This document shows positions 12,354 to 26,701 of a stretch of 64,000 nt of DNA, piece by piece. Below the pieces are notes generated by a model. That model was not told the DNA's origin. It saw only the letters and a list, made by a program, of their open reading frames with translations, and did no database searches. Positions within the stretch are counted from its first letter, which is position 1. Every line of letters begins with the position of its first letter. A program made the position numbers and the translations under genes. Source of the DNA: Hyalella azteca (taxonomy: Eukaryota; Arthropoda; Malacostraca; Amphipoda; Hyalellidae); the NCBI RefSeq assembly GCF_000764305.2, contig NW_025942403.1:620001-684000 (forward strand). Direction: 5' to 3'.

Positions 12354-12849
12354 CATTGCATTCAAAACCTGAATCAGCAAAAGGATACTTAGGAATTTTA
12401 TGATACTTGTCTCCATGGTGTTATTTTTTGGAATATAATTTCAGTTAAATAACTTGAGAGAAACGTTCAATAATAATATGAAGTTAACGATATTATTTGC
12501 ATGTTATTATAAAAATAAATGTTTACAACGCATTGTTTAAATTTATGGCTAACGTAATTACATTTTTTTCTGTATAGAAAAGTGCTCTCGTATAATCTCA
12601 ATTCCTTTTGCTGATTCAGGTTTTGAATGCAATGAGATTTGTTGAGATTATACGAGAGCACTTTTCTTTACAGAAAAAAATGTAATTACGTTAGCCATAA
12701 ATTTAAACAATGCGTTGTAAACATTTATTTTTATAAAAACATGCAAATAATATCGTTAACTTCATATTATTATTGAACGTTTCTCTCAAGTTATTTAACT
12801 GAAATTATATTCCAAAAAATAACACCATGGAGACAAGTATCATAAAATT
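12354..12849. repeat. Large inverted duplication X-L-X'-L'
   Basis: L is 12394-12601 and its reverse complement L' is 12642-12849. The two 208-bp arms differ at only two positions by my alignment (near 12503 and 12575). A second, shorter block X (12354-12385, 32 bp) is repeated in perfect inverted form as X' at 12603-12634, inside the spacer between the arms. The order X-L-X'-L' is not that of a simple palindrome (which would be X-L-L'-X') and suggests two serial template switches. No transposase-like frame is present; the short minus-strand frame at 12467-12661 is incidental. Confidence 0.95.
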
Positions 12850-13869
12850 TGAGTATAAATTTCCATGACCAACGAATTGCGTATTCGTTCAACCAATGCA
12901 CAATAACAAGATACAAATTCCATGTTGAGCAATGCAAATATTATATAAGAAATGGTTTACCATGCTCCACGACGGTATTGTTTTCAGGCGCGCAAGAATC
13001 AATGCATACAAATAGAATGGCGATGCGAGTCTCGCTGAAGCCGAACGTTCCTCGCCCCAAGCTTCTTGCAAAAATACCGCGAAGACGAATCTCCTGCCTC
13101 AAGAATGAACAATTCGAATACGAGGTGTCATGTCCAAATTGTAATCTGTGACGGTGGCGGATGAAAGTTTCCTTTCGTACATGAAGAAGATTATTTTTCT
13201 ATACCTATTCTTTTCCTCAAATGCAATATGTATTGATTGATCCAGAAGATTGGAATCGGAAATGTCGCTTATATTTTTGTGGCTCTATTTCAACGAGAAA
13301 TATTTTCTAATTCAGTTAATTCGATGAGTAAATGAAAAATTAAAGCATGAATCAGAATAATATATTAAAGTCATATTATGTACCGTTGGTTACCGCAAAA
13401 ATAATTCCTTTAGTCTGCCATGAATCCCGATAAAATATTAAGTTGATCAACTATCTATCAGAGGCTTCATTAAATTAACGAGCGGTTTGTAGCACGCCAC
13501 CATGAGTAGCACCTGGCGGCAGCAGAACGGCACGGAATTTTGTCCTATAAAACAAATAACTAAGTTAGCGGCGAGCCCAGGGCCAGATAATATTTATGAG
13601 TCACAACGAGACGGCCAGGAAATAATGAATATTTCTGTAGGCGCCGGAGAAACCAAAATATACCCATACGCTTATACCGATTCATTTTTGACGCATGCCG
13701 AAGTATTTTCCGACTTGCACCGAGATATTTTACAGCATTTGCTGAAATAATTTCCGTTGGTGCTTATTTCATAACATATGCTATAAAAAGGGAAGTGAAA
13801 GTAAAGGGACGAAAGTAAAGGTACCCTTTCAATTTTCACAGAGTTTAATTCAGCACTTTTATCCCTCTG
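12850..13869. other. Intergenic, short unrecognised ORFs
   Basis: Open frames 12849-13151 (100 codons) and 13502-13750 (82 codons) are the longest. Neither shows a known motif, and codon content follows the local AT background except in parts of 13010-13130. Not called as genes. Confidence 0.45.
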
Positions 13870-14110
13870 AATATGTTTCTTCACTTCCATCTCTCTTCTC
13901 ACATCTCCAAATTTCATTCTGCAACATTTGTCTCCTTACTTTCCTCTCCCAGAATTTGCACCTCTACCTTTCCCTCCCTAGATGTGTCTTCCTACAGTTT
14001 CCTCCTTAGATATCTTCCCACATTCCGCTTTCTGGACAAGTCTTCCTACATTTTTAACCCTAGATGTGTCTTCCTACATTTTCCTTCCTTTAGATGTGTA
14101 TTCTTTTTTT
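13870..14110. repeat. Pyrimidine-rich degenerate repeat
   Basis: A TC-rich tract in which CCTAGATGTGTCTTCCTACA-like blocks recur near 13978, 14063 and 14090 with intermediate decayed copies. The overlapping + strand frames (13873-14381) are Phe/Ser/Leu-rich by-products of the tract. Confidence 0.6.
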
Positions 14111-17100
14111 CTCCCTCGTACATCTGCAGACGTTCGTCAGCCTGCGTCATGCCACTCTCTGCTCATCGCCATTCCCGCCGCGCTCAGAAGTTACGACGAA
14201 GCTTGGCCACGTCTGGCGCATTCCCAGACGCGCCGCTCACGCGATACGCCGCTTTTATTGCCAGACAAATTTCGAAACAGCCCCAAGTTTTTTAGGACGT
14301 TACGGTGCCATCTTGCGGAGACATTTCCGGGAGCCAGGTAAAAATATGAAGAGAAATGGTCCCTTAAAACGATTCCTATGAGGCTCGGGGCCTTCAAATG
14401 ATGACTAAGAAGGCTTAGAGAATTATGCAGGCATCACGTGGCGAGAGAATGTGGTCAGTTTACTTAGAGTTCGAAATAGGAGCCATGTCCTTTCTCTATT
14501 ACCATTTTTTTTGTCAGTAACGAAATAAAATATCTTGCTCACTGAAATTTCACGTTTGTAGCAAAAAAATACTACGTGTATTGACATGGACTTCATCTTG
14601 AACGATCTTGCCTGCCGCAGTTTCTGACTTCTGTGAGGGAGCTAGGCCTACGAAATATTTTTTGCAGTCGGAAGAAAGATTCCAACCCTCGATTTATAAA
14701 AATTGAAGAACAATATCCGTGTAGAATAATCCCATGATCCTACTGCCATAATACAATTTGTATTTATAATCAAGATTTTTAAAGATCCCACCCGTCGACA
14801 ACGCTTTGTTTCCTCAGGACTTGGGATTAGCATGGGCTTTCACGTCCGGTCGGTAATTACAACTCTTGGGCAGGTGGTGATTACGCGGCATCCATTTTCT
14901 GGTGCGGTATCAAGACTCATCATTTCAACACTGCAATTTAGAAAGACTAAACACGGCGTCTTGCGCTGCTTAACCTCCACCAAACATCATTTGCCAGCTC
15001 ATCCTACATAACCTGTGGTGAATTTAAAATTGTGCGTGGCTAATGTTTGGAGAACTCCAGGTCGAAGGAGGATGATAATGTAGCATAGTCAGAGGTAATG
15101 CTGGTAATTCGATAACCTTCTCACCTGATAACCATGACACCATACAGGATGAGAACCACACATATTATAATTGAGTAACCTCCACGCGTCATATTACCTC
15201 ATTCGATGCCACTCCATCTGAAAATCTCATCGCCTCACCCGATTTCCACTACACCGGATAATTGTGACACAAGCGGTATTTTAGTTCAACACAAGAAGCA
15301 ATTATTGTCATTCATAGATAAAAAAGGACTCAGTTCATTAAACTGAGAAAAAATTCGCAATCAGCTCTAGCTATTCACATCGATGTCTCGAAAAATCATT
15401 TACATATTGAAAGTCAGTCAGTAAACTGACCTTGGTAGAGTAACGAGTAATCGAGGGACCACAAACCACTCTTGCAGAATTGACATTTACAGATTGAAAA
15501 CGAGGCCGTAAGCCAACTTGAATGAGGCAATGAGAAATCAGAGCTATCAACATCGATGTCTCTGAGTAACCGCCCAGAGATCAAGAGTGAGTCAGGCAAG
15601 CAAGACATGCTCTGTCATCAGAGTCGGCGTCAGACAGCCAACAAACATAAGCCATGCAAGGAAGTCTGGCATAGAGAAGATGCGAGCACACCTCATTATT
15701 TCGCTGACTAATTTGAGGCGTCATGACATCGTACACTTCGTGGCTGCTTAAGTTCACAGCTTGTGCATTACTAATGAGCGTGCAGTTAGAGGGAAAAAAG
15801 GCAAGGGTCGTTATTTTGCATGTACTTTTTAATTTCGAAGGTAAACAAAAAGTCAAAAAAATAAAGGTATGAAATTTTATAACTTATTCAAATCCTCTCA
15901 GAAAAATTCATATTTCTTTAGCTTGCTCGACGTTTCTTTTTTTCCTATTTAGCCTCTTATGGAAGTAGAGTCTGAAGAAGAATAAATTATCTGTATCAAG
16001 AAAATTATTGAAAACCTTGGCTATTCATGCGCAATTGCACGTTCAGCGGAATATTCGCTAGCCACACACAAAACAGACAAGAATTATTTAGTGAATGAAG
16101 ATAATGCATATCCGGCAGAGGTTTGTTAAATATATATTGATATCTGCCTTGACAAAAATTATTACCTAAAAGAAATAATATAAAATGTTTGTGAATGAAT
16201 GAATAACTGATGAATAATTAAAAAAGACTCCGTTGAATAAATAATTATAAATCCGCAGAAGGAAACCTTGCATGCTGCATCTATACGATTGTTCATTGTG
16301 CAACGTTCATCTTTTCGCTCAATTCGTTACAACTACGAGCCTCTGAACTCCAACGAGATAAATGACTTTGGTTTCTCCTGGCCTCCAAACCTGATATTGA
16401 CTTTGAGAAAAGCCGCCCCAACACCCAATTTATGGCCTCAAACTTGGATGATTTAGCACCATGGAACCTCGGCCTCTGTAATTGTCTGATATAAATATTT
16501 ATTCATCTTTCTTTATTGGCATTGCTGCTAACAATGATTTATTTTAACATTTCTGATTCATTTTAACATTTCTGATTCTGATGATTTATTTTAACATTTA
16601 ACACATTTCTGAAAGCCTGCATGTCAACCAACCGTCAGCTTGGTAAAGAACTTCGATGATTATTGATTAGGTTAAAACCTTAGTTTGGTTTTTTATGCAT
16701 GATATTAAAGTAAAATTTAAGTGAACGCTGTTATCAAAGAAAAAAATATCAATCCTTTCCAGAAAAGATAGCTCGCAGCCGCACCTATAGGAGATAAATT
16801 GAAATGAACTGATTATATATATAGTTTGAACCGAACTCTGATGTTAAAGATCGATTTGTTGCCATCGAATTTTAGTAAACCTACACGCGTGGCTCAAACA
16901 ACTACACACTCAACAAATGAGCCTCAGCTGTCTGAGGTTCTAAGATAAGATAAAGGCGGCGTTTCCATAAAGTTGGGAGATGCGCAGTTCTATAGTTTTA
17001 AGACACACAATTATAAAGATTTTATATCGATTGAATCAGATTCCCATATAAGTGTGGTTGCTGTGACTTAGCCGCCCTGAACGCCGGGCGCAACATGTGG

Positions 17101-20100
17101 TCTAGAATCTAGATCTTTTATAGCAGCTTTAAGCACATGAGATTTGTTGCTGCAAAACGCATTTTTATAAATCTTTACGGAGCGTTTCCTACATTATCAT
17201 GTTGAGTTTTAAGGAGTAGGTGAAATAAACCAGATTTTAGTATGTCTGTCATTTATCCACAATAAAATATTTTAGCGCCCACGGTCGGTAGAGTCATTTA
17301 AATTATTCTGGCAACATTTTACGGAACGGAGGCTACGGGCCTCGAGCTGCAGCCCGGGAGTAGAGCTTAGCACGTCACCGATTAACGTCGAATTTAACCT
17401 TGTCTGTTCGCCGTATTGCTTTTTGGGTTTTAATCACTGCTGTAAGTATTTTATTATTGCTAGACGCAGTATAAATTCTATGTCTACTCCTATATATTTT
17501 TTTTAGTTGCGACTACATCTCATGTGCCGAAACTATGGATCATGTTCTTTGTTTACCGTTGCGTCGTCTAGCATTACTGTGATCCCTGAAGCATTTCATT
17601 TTAGCTTGTGCCAATCTTTGTCGTATTTACGAAATGTCACCACACCTCAAGTAAAGTCTTTATGTTTTGTTCCTTTCAGCTTACAAGAACAATAAAGGAA
17701 ATAATAGTACAAGTTCGTTTGTTAACTGCCTTGGCGACATAGCCTTTTACTTGAACGCCCTGGACACTGCCAACAGCCTCAAACAGAGTAATGAATATGA
17801 AACTATAATTTTTCATTAATGTCGTTTGCTCGCAAAATCGAAGGCTAAAAGCCTCGTTCAGGAGGCTGAAGCAATTCTCAGAACTCCTCAATATACTATT
17901 GCTTGCATTTCGAACAGGGATTTTGTGCTTGCTCATTTACTATAGCCATTTTATCGTCAATGAGGATTGCTCGTTAATTTAATGTAGTATTTTTTAAAAT
18001 GTGTACAAGAAACTTCAGAGCTGCTCCACGGCTCAGCATGCTAGTAGCAAACTCTGGCGCCTCTGTCACCCACCAGGCATGCGTGCGATGAACTTTGGTC
18101 ACTATTGGTAGTAGCGGGGTCGTGTATTTGAGGGTCGTAATGGAAAGAACCTCTCATATTTCACCGCGCTGTGTTGCCTTGATTAGTAAAGTCGATCACA
18201 GAAATGTTGTGTATGATTTTTTCACTGCCGCTTTCAAATAAGAAAATTCAAGTATATCTGGCCGTACTAAAGGTTATAAGATCAAATCCCATGACAAATT
18301 CCACAGTAGCTACTTTCGCTTATTTTTGTTTACTTATGCTGCGATGCAAATGGCTGTTTTTCCCTTCACTTTATACACATTTACTCTTCCTAACATGTAT
18401 TTCAACTTTTTCTCCTTATGATCACATCCTTCAACGCGTGGACCTTCAAGTGCACACGTTGCGCAGCAGTTTGCCCCAGCGTCCATGAGTCTTAATTTCG
18501 TCCCTTTGTTAACACAGGCTCGCTTTACCTTAACTTGTTTGAATGTTTACCTAAACTCCAGAGAAACTGGTCTGCTCAAAAGAGTTAACAAATACAGGCG
18601 GCTTAAAGATGGGTCATGCAGGGCCGACGGTTGGCCGGACATAATATGATTCTAATTTGCAGTAAGAACCGCTAGCATGTTCCAGCTCAATGAGGCAAGC
18701 CAGCTTTGCAAATGGAGCTTGAATGTCAGGAGCAATTACCGTAGATTTGTTCGTGACTAAAGCTCAACTTCTAGCCTGCTTTTCATGATGTTCAAAATAA
18801 ATCTACTTTACACAGAGCACAGTAATGCATGCAATCAAATGACTGATCGTTGTAGTTTGATACGATCCTGAGTGTCAAAACCTTAATTGTCTTTATTTTC
18901 ACAAGCATTAAAACAATTAGTGAGCCAGTACAAATTAAAATGAGATCCAATTAATAATTCTCTTCGAATCACCCAATAATTAAATATGCAAATAAATGAC
19001 AACAATATGTATAACTATTATCTTATAGTCTTCCAGCTGGAGTGTGCATTGTACGGACTTCACACGCTGTAATTCTTTCTTCAAACTGCCGAAGTTAATT
19101 GCATGCGTACAAACAATACGTTTACGATGCGTATTTCCGTAGTGAATGTAATACGTCCTGAGGCTAACTGATGTCGATTGTTGATTCAGTTGCAAAGGCA
19201 AAGGCAAGCTCTTGACCGTTTACTCAAGCCTGCTCGTATGTCCATGCAGGGAGCTGAGTAAACAACACTCTGAAACATTAGTGAGTCAAGAGACTCGTTC
19301 GGGTGATTTAAATGTTCTTTCTAGAACTCTGATATACGTACCTTCGCTAGATCTGTAATTCGTCTAGCTAGTCGAATTGCATTCCTATTTTACCAAATGT
19401 TCCTATGCTTTCAGTCCATGAAATTTATTCAGGAAAATTAAATTAAAATGAAAATTTAATTAATTACATCAAATTAAATGATAAAAAAGGGTAGAGCTAT
19501 TGGTCGTTGTGAACGAAAAGGATGCACCCAGCGAAAAATTTCAAATTATTTTTAATGATGAGAACAAAACAGAGTAAAAAACATCGATAAAAAGAAAGAG
19601 TCAGTGGATGATGTTTAATCAATGACTCTTTCTTTAGAATCAGAAAAATGTTTCTCAAAGCCCAGACGGATACTTATATAGGTTTCCAACTCGTGTAGGC
19701 CTCGTCAATGAGGCCCTGATTTATCTCCCCTTGCGGGCAGGTCTCCACGTCCTAACTTCTACCGGCCAGACTCATGCCCGGAGTTTTTGCAGCCGTGGCA
19801 GCAACAAACTTGCATCGTAAAACAATTCTGGTCAGACTCGGTGATACGAATGAGTAAAATGACATTCAAATTCCAGTAACCATATCATCAATAATGATAT
19901 TGTATTCTTTAGCTGGTTCTTTAGATTGAACTACAATGTTTTTAACAATACAACGCAGCAACATGTTCAAAAAATGCAATATCATCTCTTTCCAAAGTCA
20001 CACATATTCTTCAATACTACTCATACAATTGTTAAAGAAACTTTCGTTCTATTTTAGATGCACTAAACAATTACCTCACGTGTGCGTTAATGATATAATC

Positions 20101-20164
20101 AAAGGTCATTGATTTCGTTTACTACACGGGGAAAGTTATGGCACCATAATTTTCTTCACAAAAA
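14111..20164. other. Gene-poor 6-kb block
   Basis: No exon could be defended on either strand. Small structures include a CATCGATGTCTC motif at about 15377 and 15551, a short ATTTTAACATTTCTGATTC repeat at 16538-16605, and a 13-bp-stem hairpin (arms 19591-19603 and 19623-19635, 19-nt loop). Open frames of 60-95 codons occur (for example 16268-16456, 18204-18488) without recognisable families. Confidence 0.5.
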
Positions 20165-20260
20165 TCTACTTATTCAATGCTGCATAAAATCTACCTATAT
20201 TTATCATTCAAATATATTGAAAAATCTACCTATTCAAAAATCTACCTATATTCATCTATA
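20165..20260. repeat. AAAATCTACCTATTCA short repeats
   Basis: Four or five copies of an AAAATCTACCTATTCA-type word are spread over about 95 bp with variable spacing. Confidence 0.6.
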
Positions 20261-23200
20261 AGGCCTGAATTTTGGGAAAATCGTCTTACAAGGCGAGAGT
20301 TTAATTAGTGCAGTCAAAGTTCTTTTCATTAGTTGTAGCCGAGGCTCGCGGCTGCTGCTAGCGAAATGAGCGTTGGTCTGATGAACGACATTCGAGTTCG
20401 GTTACGGAGAGCCTGACGCAATTCATTTATCGCACAACCAGAAGGTGTAACTGAAAATAGCGAAAATCTTCTGGATTTCATTAGTTTGATGATTATGATG
20501 GAAACTTTCGTCATTTTTAAGAGGCAAGAAATAAGTAACTCGCCTCTTTTAAAGTCAGACTTTCATTGACTGAAAATTTCATGGATTGTCTAGCGAACTA
20601 GACTGAAACTGAAAAGTAATTTTTAATTGACGGTGTTTTCCTAGGAGAATAAATACTACGCGTTTTGATGTTTGCAAAACGGTACCGTATCTGTCAGAAT
20701 TATTTATTGAGATGCAACAAATAAAAAATTTTAATCAGTTACTGTGGTTCTATTGCACTCACCCATTAATTGTTAAAAAGGCACGCAATTACATCGTCAG
20801 AAGACTATACGTACCGATATATGTTTGCGCCACGAACATTGCAGTACACTACGATTGGCTGTAAGGTATGCATTCAAAAAAGCAAAAAAGCCTAACCATG
20901 AACGCCCAAGAAACTATTCGTCACAGCATTGATAGTTACTGTTTCTTTCTAATGAATGTCACTCGTAACTTGAATTGCACAATTTCGCACCATCGAGTTT
21001 TTTGTTCTTATACGCGCGCGCTTCTCAGCAAATGCTGAGCAAAAGCTCCCTCCCAACTGGTCAACGCAGCGGCCGCTTAAGGTGCACAATAAAAAGCCAC
21101 GGGGGAGCTATTTTCCGACAATTTGACGGCACCTTTACATAAATCTAACCTCGATGTGCCTTAAATCAAGACATCTCTTCTGCTACTAGTTAAACTTTTA
21201 TAGGAATGTAGGAAATTTTTCCAGCTGAGATTATTATAATTGTTGAAATAAAAAAGATTGAAACAAAATTAATTAATTAATGCTTTCTCTGTAAAACTGA
21301 ATACATGGACCTATACTCTCAGTTCATCAGAGAAAGAATCGAGCCCGCTTAAAACCTTTACACTTTCGAGTCAAGAATGGACGCTCGGCCGTTGGACAAT
21401 CACTAGCCATGCATTTCAGTTCACGAATGAAAAATTCGGCTAAGCAGGAGCCCCCACTAAAATACGAGACAAAAGCACTGCTTACAGCTCTGAAACTATT
21501 CGTTTTCTGACACCTAGTATTAAAGAAATCAGGCAGCTTGGAAGCCATTATCCCTCTAACGCATCACATCGTAGAAAAAGACTGTTCAAACTCATCCATT
21601 CCTCGACCACATATCACTTAAGAAATTCCACTGCTCAGCAGCTCCGCTCTATCGGCCACAGTTTGTCAGTACAAGAATCACTTGAGGGCGTCCATCAATT
21701 TGGAAGTGCTCTCGTGCGCTCACGTTTAAAGTGGATGGCTTGCTCAGGAGGCATGCTTTGCAGCAGCAATAACTGGTGATGCCGAGCACCGTTCTTCTTT
21801 AGCAACTCTCGCCGCCACCTCCATGAACGTTGCTAACGACGTTGCAATGCTACAGGCATTCGCAAGCGATCGTCTGCAATGGTCGCTAATCGGATTATGC
21901 TCTCTTTTATTGTTCGATCGCAGACTAATCACCGGTTTTACTAACGATTCCTGCTTCAAATTTTGAAAAGTTACTCAACCAAACAACAGTAATAACAGGT
22001 GATTTAGTGTCAGCACGTAAGAGGTATTAAAATAAATCAACAGCAGCATAGCAAATATTAGAATAACTTTGTTAGCATCAGCAAAATTATTGAAGATCAA
22101 ATGGCTATTGTTTGATCATTAAAAGTAACAATAAACCTCAACCAAGGTAAGTAACAATTTGGTTTAAAATTACACTGAAATTAAATCAACTTTGCTGGAC
22201 ATGAATCATAGGACCATAAACGATGTTGCTTTATCTGTTGATATTACTGTATAGTCACTCATAGGCACTACTGCACAATGTCATTGATTTCCATATTCAA
22301 AATGGTAATTTTCGTACATTTACAATAAAAATACAGGCTGATAAACATTTGCTTTTGAACAAATATAAATTTTCACTTAAAAAATTATCTTATTAGAAAA
22401 ATTAGTCAGCTTGGGGCAGCGCACCAAAACTCCAGGCGCAGCCTTGAACAACAAATTTTCTTATCTGCGAAGAGAAACAGCAGTATTTTACATTGACGTT
22501 TGAGAAGAGTGTATCCTGATTTGTTGCGCAGAATTTGCTGTTTATGATTGGATTTCCCACAAGCTTGAACGGGAAAATGTTTGCTTTGGCTATTTCATTC
22601 ATTTGGTATATTTCAGTGCATGTTCCTCAGTCTGTTGGGCCAGAGACAGCTTCATAGATATGAACAACGAATGTGGTTCCTAATTAGTTTCCTTGAAGCA
22701 ATTGCACGTGTTATTAGATTAACAATAAGTATTCTTAATTGAACGAAAAGAAAAGACGTGATTATTCATTATTAAAATGAGTAAAAGGGATGCATAATGA
22801 ACACTCAATTTCACGAAAGCACGAGATAAATTAGAAACCTTTTTCCAGGCAATAATCTATACTAAAAAATAACGTTATCTGATAATCCAACTAGCCTTTG
22901 CTCTTCGATGTGTTAGCTATAAACTTCAGCAGTTAAATCTGGCGAGCAATTACATTTTGTTTCGAAGTTATTAGGTCCAAAGTTGGTCGTCGAATTTTGC
23001 CGCAATGACCTAGGTCAGGTTACCGTAAAACAACTCCAACTCTCGGATCATTATGAAAACCATTAGTGGAGCTGCGCTATTAAACTGGATTAAACTTCAG
23101 CCATTACCGTCAGCATATCCATGCTTCATTACCATTCTATCCCTTGCCTTATCCACCTGCCAATTAAGTCTCTGCTACAGGACAGTAGAAAATGATACTC

Positions 23201-26200
23201 TCACGGTGGTGCTACTTTTCTCTCACCAGCGGCTGCCAAGACCTCCTCGGTCTGTCGATGCAGGAGTCGAATTTCCAATTGTCTTTCTGGTTAAATGTTT
23301 ACTGTTAAGTCGATACTTATATAATATAAATAATTCAGAAGTAATTAAGATCAGTTAATAAGTTAAGGAAATATTAATTATGTGACTTTCGTGCGTAGAA
23401 AATTATAAATTCATTGTTAACTTGCTGTTCACTTGCTCTGAAATCAATAGTTGTGCAAAAATTTAAATTTTTTGAAAGCAGAATTTATTAGGCTTTCTTC
23501 AAATTCGAAAACAATCATTTGAAAATATTTTCAACGAATACGTGTATGGAATATCCTCTTCCATTCAAAACTCTCGTTATATTGGATCAATAGTTTTGAA
23601 ACTTTCATGCAATTGGATCAAGAGTTTCAAAGCTTTCATGCCATTGTAAAATTGCAATAAATCCCAGCCGTTATACTACCACGGAGCAACGCAATCTCCT
23701 TTGAGATTCCGGCAAAAGGTTTGTGCTTCGAGCCACGATCTGAAATAAAGCCTGGGAATAGGGAAGCCAATGAAGCATAGGCCGTAAAAAGCTGCGCAGC
23801 TTGGGCTAGAGTGCTGTGTGAGGTGCAGAATAAGCGCTGTCGTTCCTCGGCTTGCCGTCGTTCAGAGAGAAATACGAGGCGCTACCACTTGCTAGGCTTC
23901 GATTAAAATGAAGTTTATGCCCAACTCTGACGTGATACGGTAAACAGCTCTACAAACACCGTTCCAAAAATTTGTTAATTTATTGGCTATCCGCGCGAAT
24001 AACATACTAACACTATATTTATGGTTAACTCGTAATATTAGATATTACCGAGAATTAATTATTTTGTTACAAACATCAGGTTGCTAGATGAATAGAAAAA
24101 CAACTCATACCGTTTTTGTCTGAATTTTACGTTAATTTCTATATAACATATTTTTTGCGGAAATTCGCAAGAAGTTATTTGATAGAGAAGCGGAAATCGA
24201 TGCAGGCACGCGAGCTGATAGTCAAGCTGGGACCTTATCAGCAGCGCGGGCAGGTTTTGGAGAAAATTATTGGAGGGCGAGTGCCGGCCGTTGTGTGGCC
24301 TCCTAAACGCCAGTCAAAACTTTTATCGGTAGGATACCACAAAAGTTTGGCTCATAAATACCGAACTTATACCAGACCGGAGCCATCATGATGTTGATGA
24401 GCATCTGTTCTGCCGGAGAGGCACATGACTGCACAGAATCTGTACACTGGTAGCAACACGACGCCAATTTATGATCCATCGAAGAGAATAAAATGTGCAA
24501 GCACTATTAAGACTTACGTAAGATATTGAGCGAGATATCTGAAGCTCATAAAGGCAACAATGATTTGAGTCATATTAATTAATTTGATGTGAATGTGACC
24601 GGAAAGTTTCAGAGTGAATCACTAAATCAGACCATATTCAGTAAGTTCCAGCTAATTCTATGAGAATACAATTTTTGATGTAATTGTGTCTAATAAATTG
24701 TTATATGTTTAACAATACGTTGCCAACTTAGTGAAGGTCGATAGAAATAGCTTTCTTGATCAAACGATAAACTAAATTTAAAAATTATCCCAGTCAACCA
24801 AAAATCTATAAGCAAATTTTTAATGAAAATCAAAGGTGACTTGAAATAAAACACTTGAAGACTTAAGAGAAATCAAGCAGAACTTCAGCATTTAGGTAGT
24901 TAAAAATGGTGGTCGGCCCAATAAAATCGACTCGTAAAATAATTCTCGTCGAGAACACGAACTCCTTCAATAATTGTGGCCTAGTACGACCAGGAAATAG
25001 GAACGAAAAGTTTGGGCGTTGTTCGCCTGGACATTGCAGGCCTGAGTTATCCTGCAGTGTGAGCGGTAGGCATAACATTTTTCCAGGTAAACCGTTTACT
25101 AAATTACCGGGTGTTGTCCCTGTTAAGACATGGTAATTTGAACATCAATATTCGCAAAATTTTCGAGGAAACGTGAGAAATGTGTAAATTAATAGGGACC
25201 TGGTAATGCTGTTTTCTCTCATTAATATTTTATATTTGCAGGAAAAATTGCTTTGAAATGAATTGTTTTTAATAGATTAAGGCTTTGAAAAATCTTCATG
25301 AATCAAAGAGATTTCACGAAAATTCAATTCCGTGATGCGCAAGAGAAATAATAGATTAGTAATCACTGGCAAGCCGATTCAGTTATAGGCCTATTGTTTG
25401 AACTCCATTTCCAGCTCTAATTACCATCTCTCCGGAAGAAAATCAATTCCTTGCCAGCGACCGGAAAATCAATTCCTCGACTCCTGCGGATCGCGGTGTG
25501 ATGTCAACAATTTACGGAACGCCTAATTGGAATCTTCAAGACTCACTTGAACCCGCCGCTGCGCAGTGAGAGCGCAGTGTTTGGACTTATCTAACCAAGT
25601 AATTCCCTAGTGTTTGTTCACGTCTGAGTGCAAACTTGGACCAACGCCCAAAAGTGAACTCTACTACAAGAAAGAACGGACGCCAGAAAAAAATGGCCTA
25701 AATTCGAAATGAGCTCAGATCCCTGATTGCTAGCGCAACAAATTTCGAGGATATTTTTGTGCTCTATGGGAGTTACAAAAAATGAGGCATATGAGTATCA
25801 GTGATAAAAATTCTGATGTGAATTTATTACAAAAAATAACAAAAATTCCCTCATTCCAGGAGCTACATGAAGAAAACTCAGGAAGTAAGGCAACGCACTG
25901 CATCCATTCCATCACCTTAATTTATTGAGTTCCAAAACCTATTCAAGATTAACTTAAAAAATTTAATAATAGAATGAAAAAATGTGCGTGTAAGACATTC
26001 AAATCCCAATCGATTAATTATTAAACAATGTAAAATAATAGCCTTCTCGACTAGCCTTTCCATCTCTCGCACTAACTAACCCGAGTAGCGTGAACATGCT
26101 TACAAAAGAACTGAACATTTTGCGCGTCGCGTCATATTTATGATTATTTAGCTTCTAGTTCCATTATTAATTTTGCTCCTAGTTCCATAATAATTATAAT

Positions 26201-26621
26201 TATACTGAGTTTTAAGGCGCGGTCATCAGCATGCATGCCAGCGGACCAGCTAGCAGCGGTACATGGAGATTTACTGCTGCCTCGTGACAGCCTCCCCGAG
26301 AAAGAGCGGAACACAATCCCAGTTTTTCACTGAGACTTGCCAGCCCTGAATTTGCTAATGGATGATGCCTAGTCACACCTCAGTTATTTTTTGTCATTGG
26401 CTCACTCGAAGACGATAATATTATTGACACTCCTGGGTAGGCAGTTTATGCTGCACTACACGTGTAATGCCTGGGCCATTTGTTGTGTGCTGTAATACAA
26501 TAAAAATACTGTGATAATTTTCCATGCGAGCTCATTGTCGATCATCACCGAAATTTGTAGATCATTCGATTCCTTATTTTCGGTTGCTGGTTAGTCGATC
26601 AGTGTATGAACTCTGCTCTGT
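20261..26621. other. Gene-poor 6-kb block
   Basis: Mainly AT-rich. A diverged direct duplication (TTGGATCAA.AGTTT.AAA.CTTTCATGC) lies at about 23581-23645. A GC-richer open stretch at about 24190-24310, inside a 91-codon + strand frame (24116-24391), ends near a donor-like TCG|GTAGGA; I do not recognise the peptide. Minus-strand frames at 21327-21548 and 21744-21959 are likewise unrecognised. No gene is claimed. Confidence 0.45.
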
Positions 26622-26701
26622 AATAATTCTCAAAACTCTGTTTTGAGAATTATTCTCTTGGGAATTTCTATTGAAAATTCTCAAAACTCAGTTTTGAGAA
26701 T
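26622..26701. repeat. Two adjacent related hairpins
   Basis: Hairpin 1 has perfect 15-bp arms 26622-26636 / 26640-26654 around a 3-nt loop. Hairpin 2 has perfect 11-bp arms 26677-26687 / 26691-26701, also with a 3-nt loop. Both share the stem ATTCTCAAAAC, so one is a copy of the other. Confidence 0.85.
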
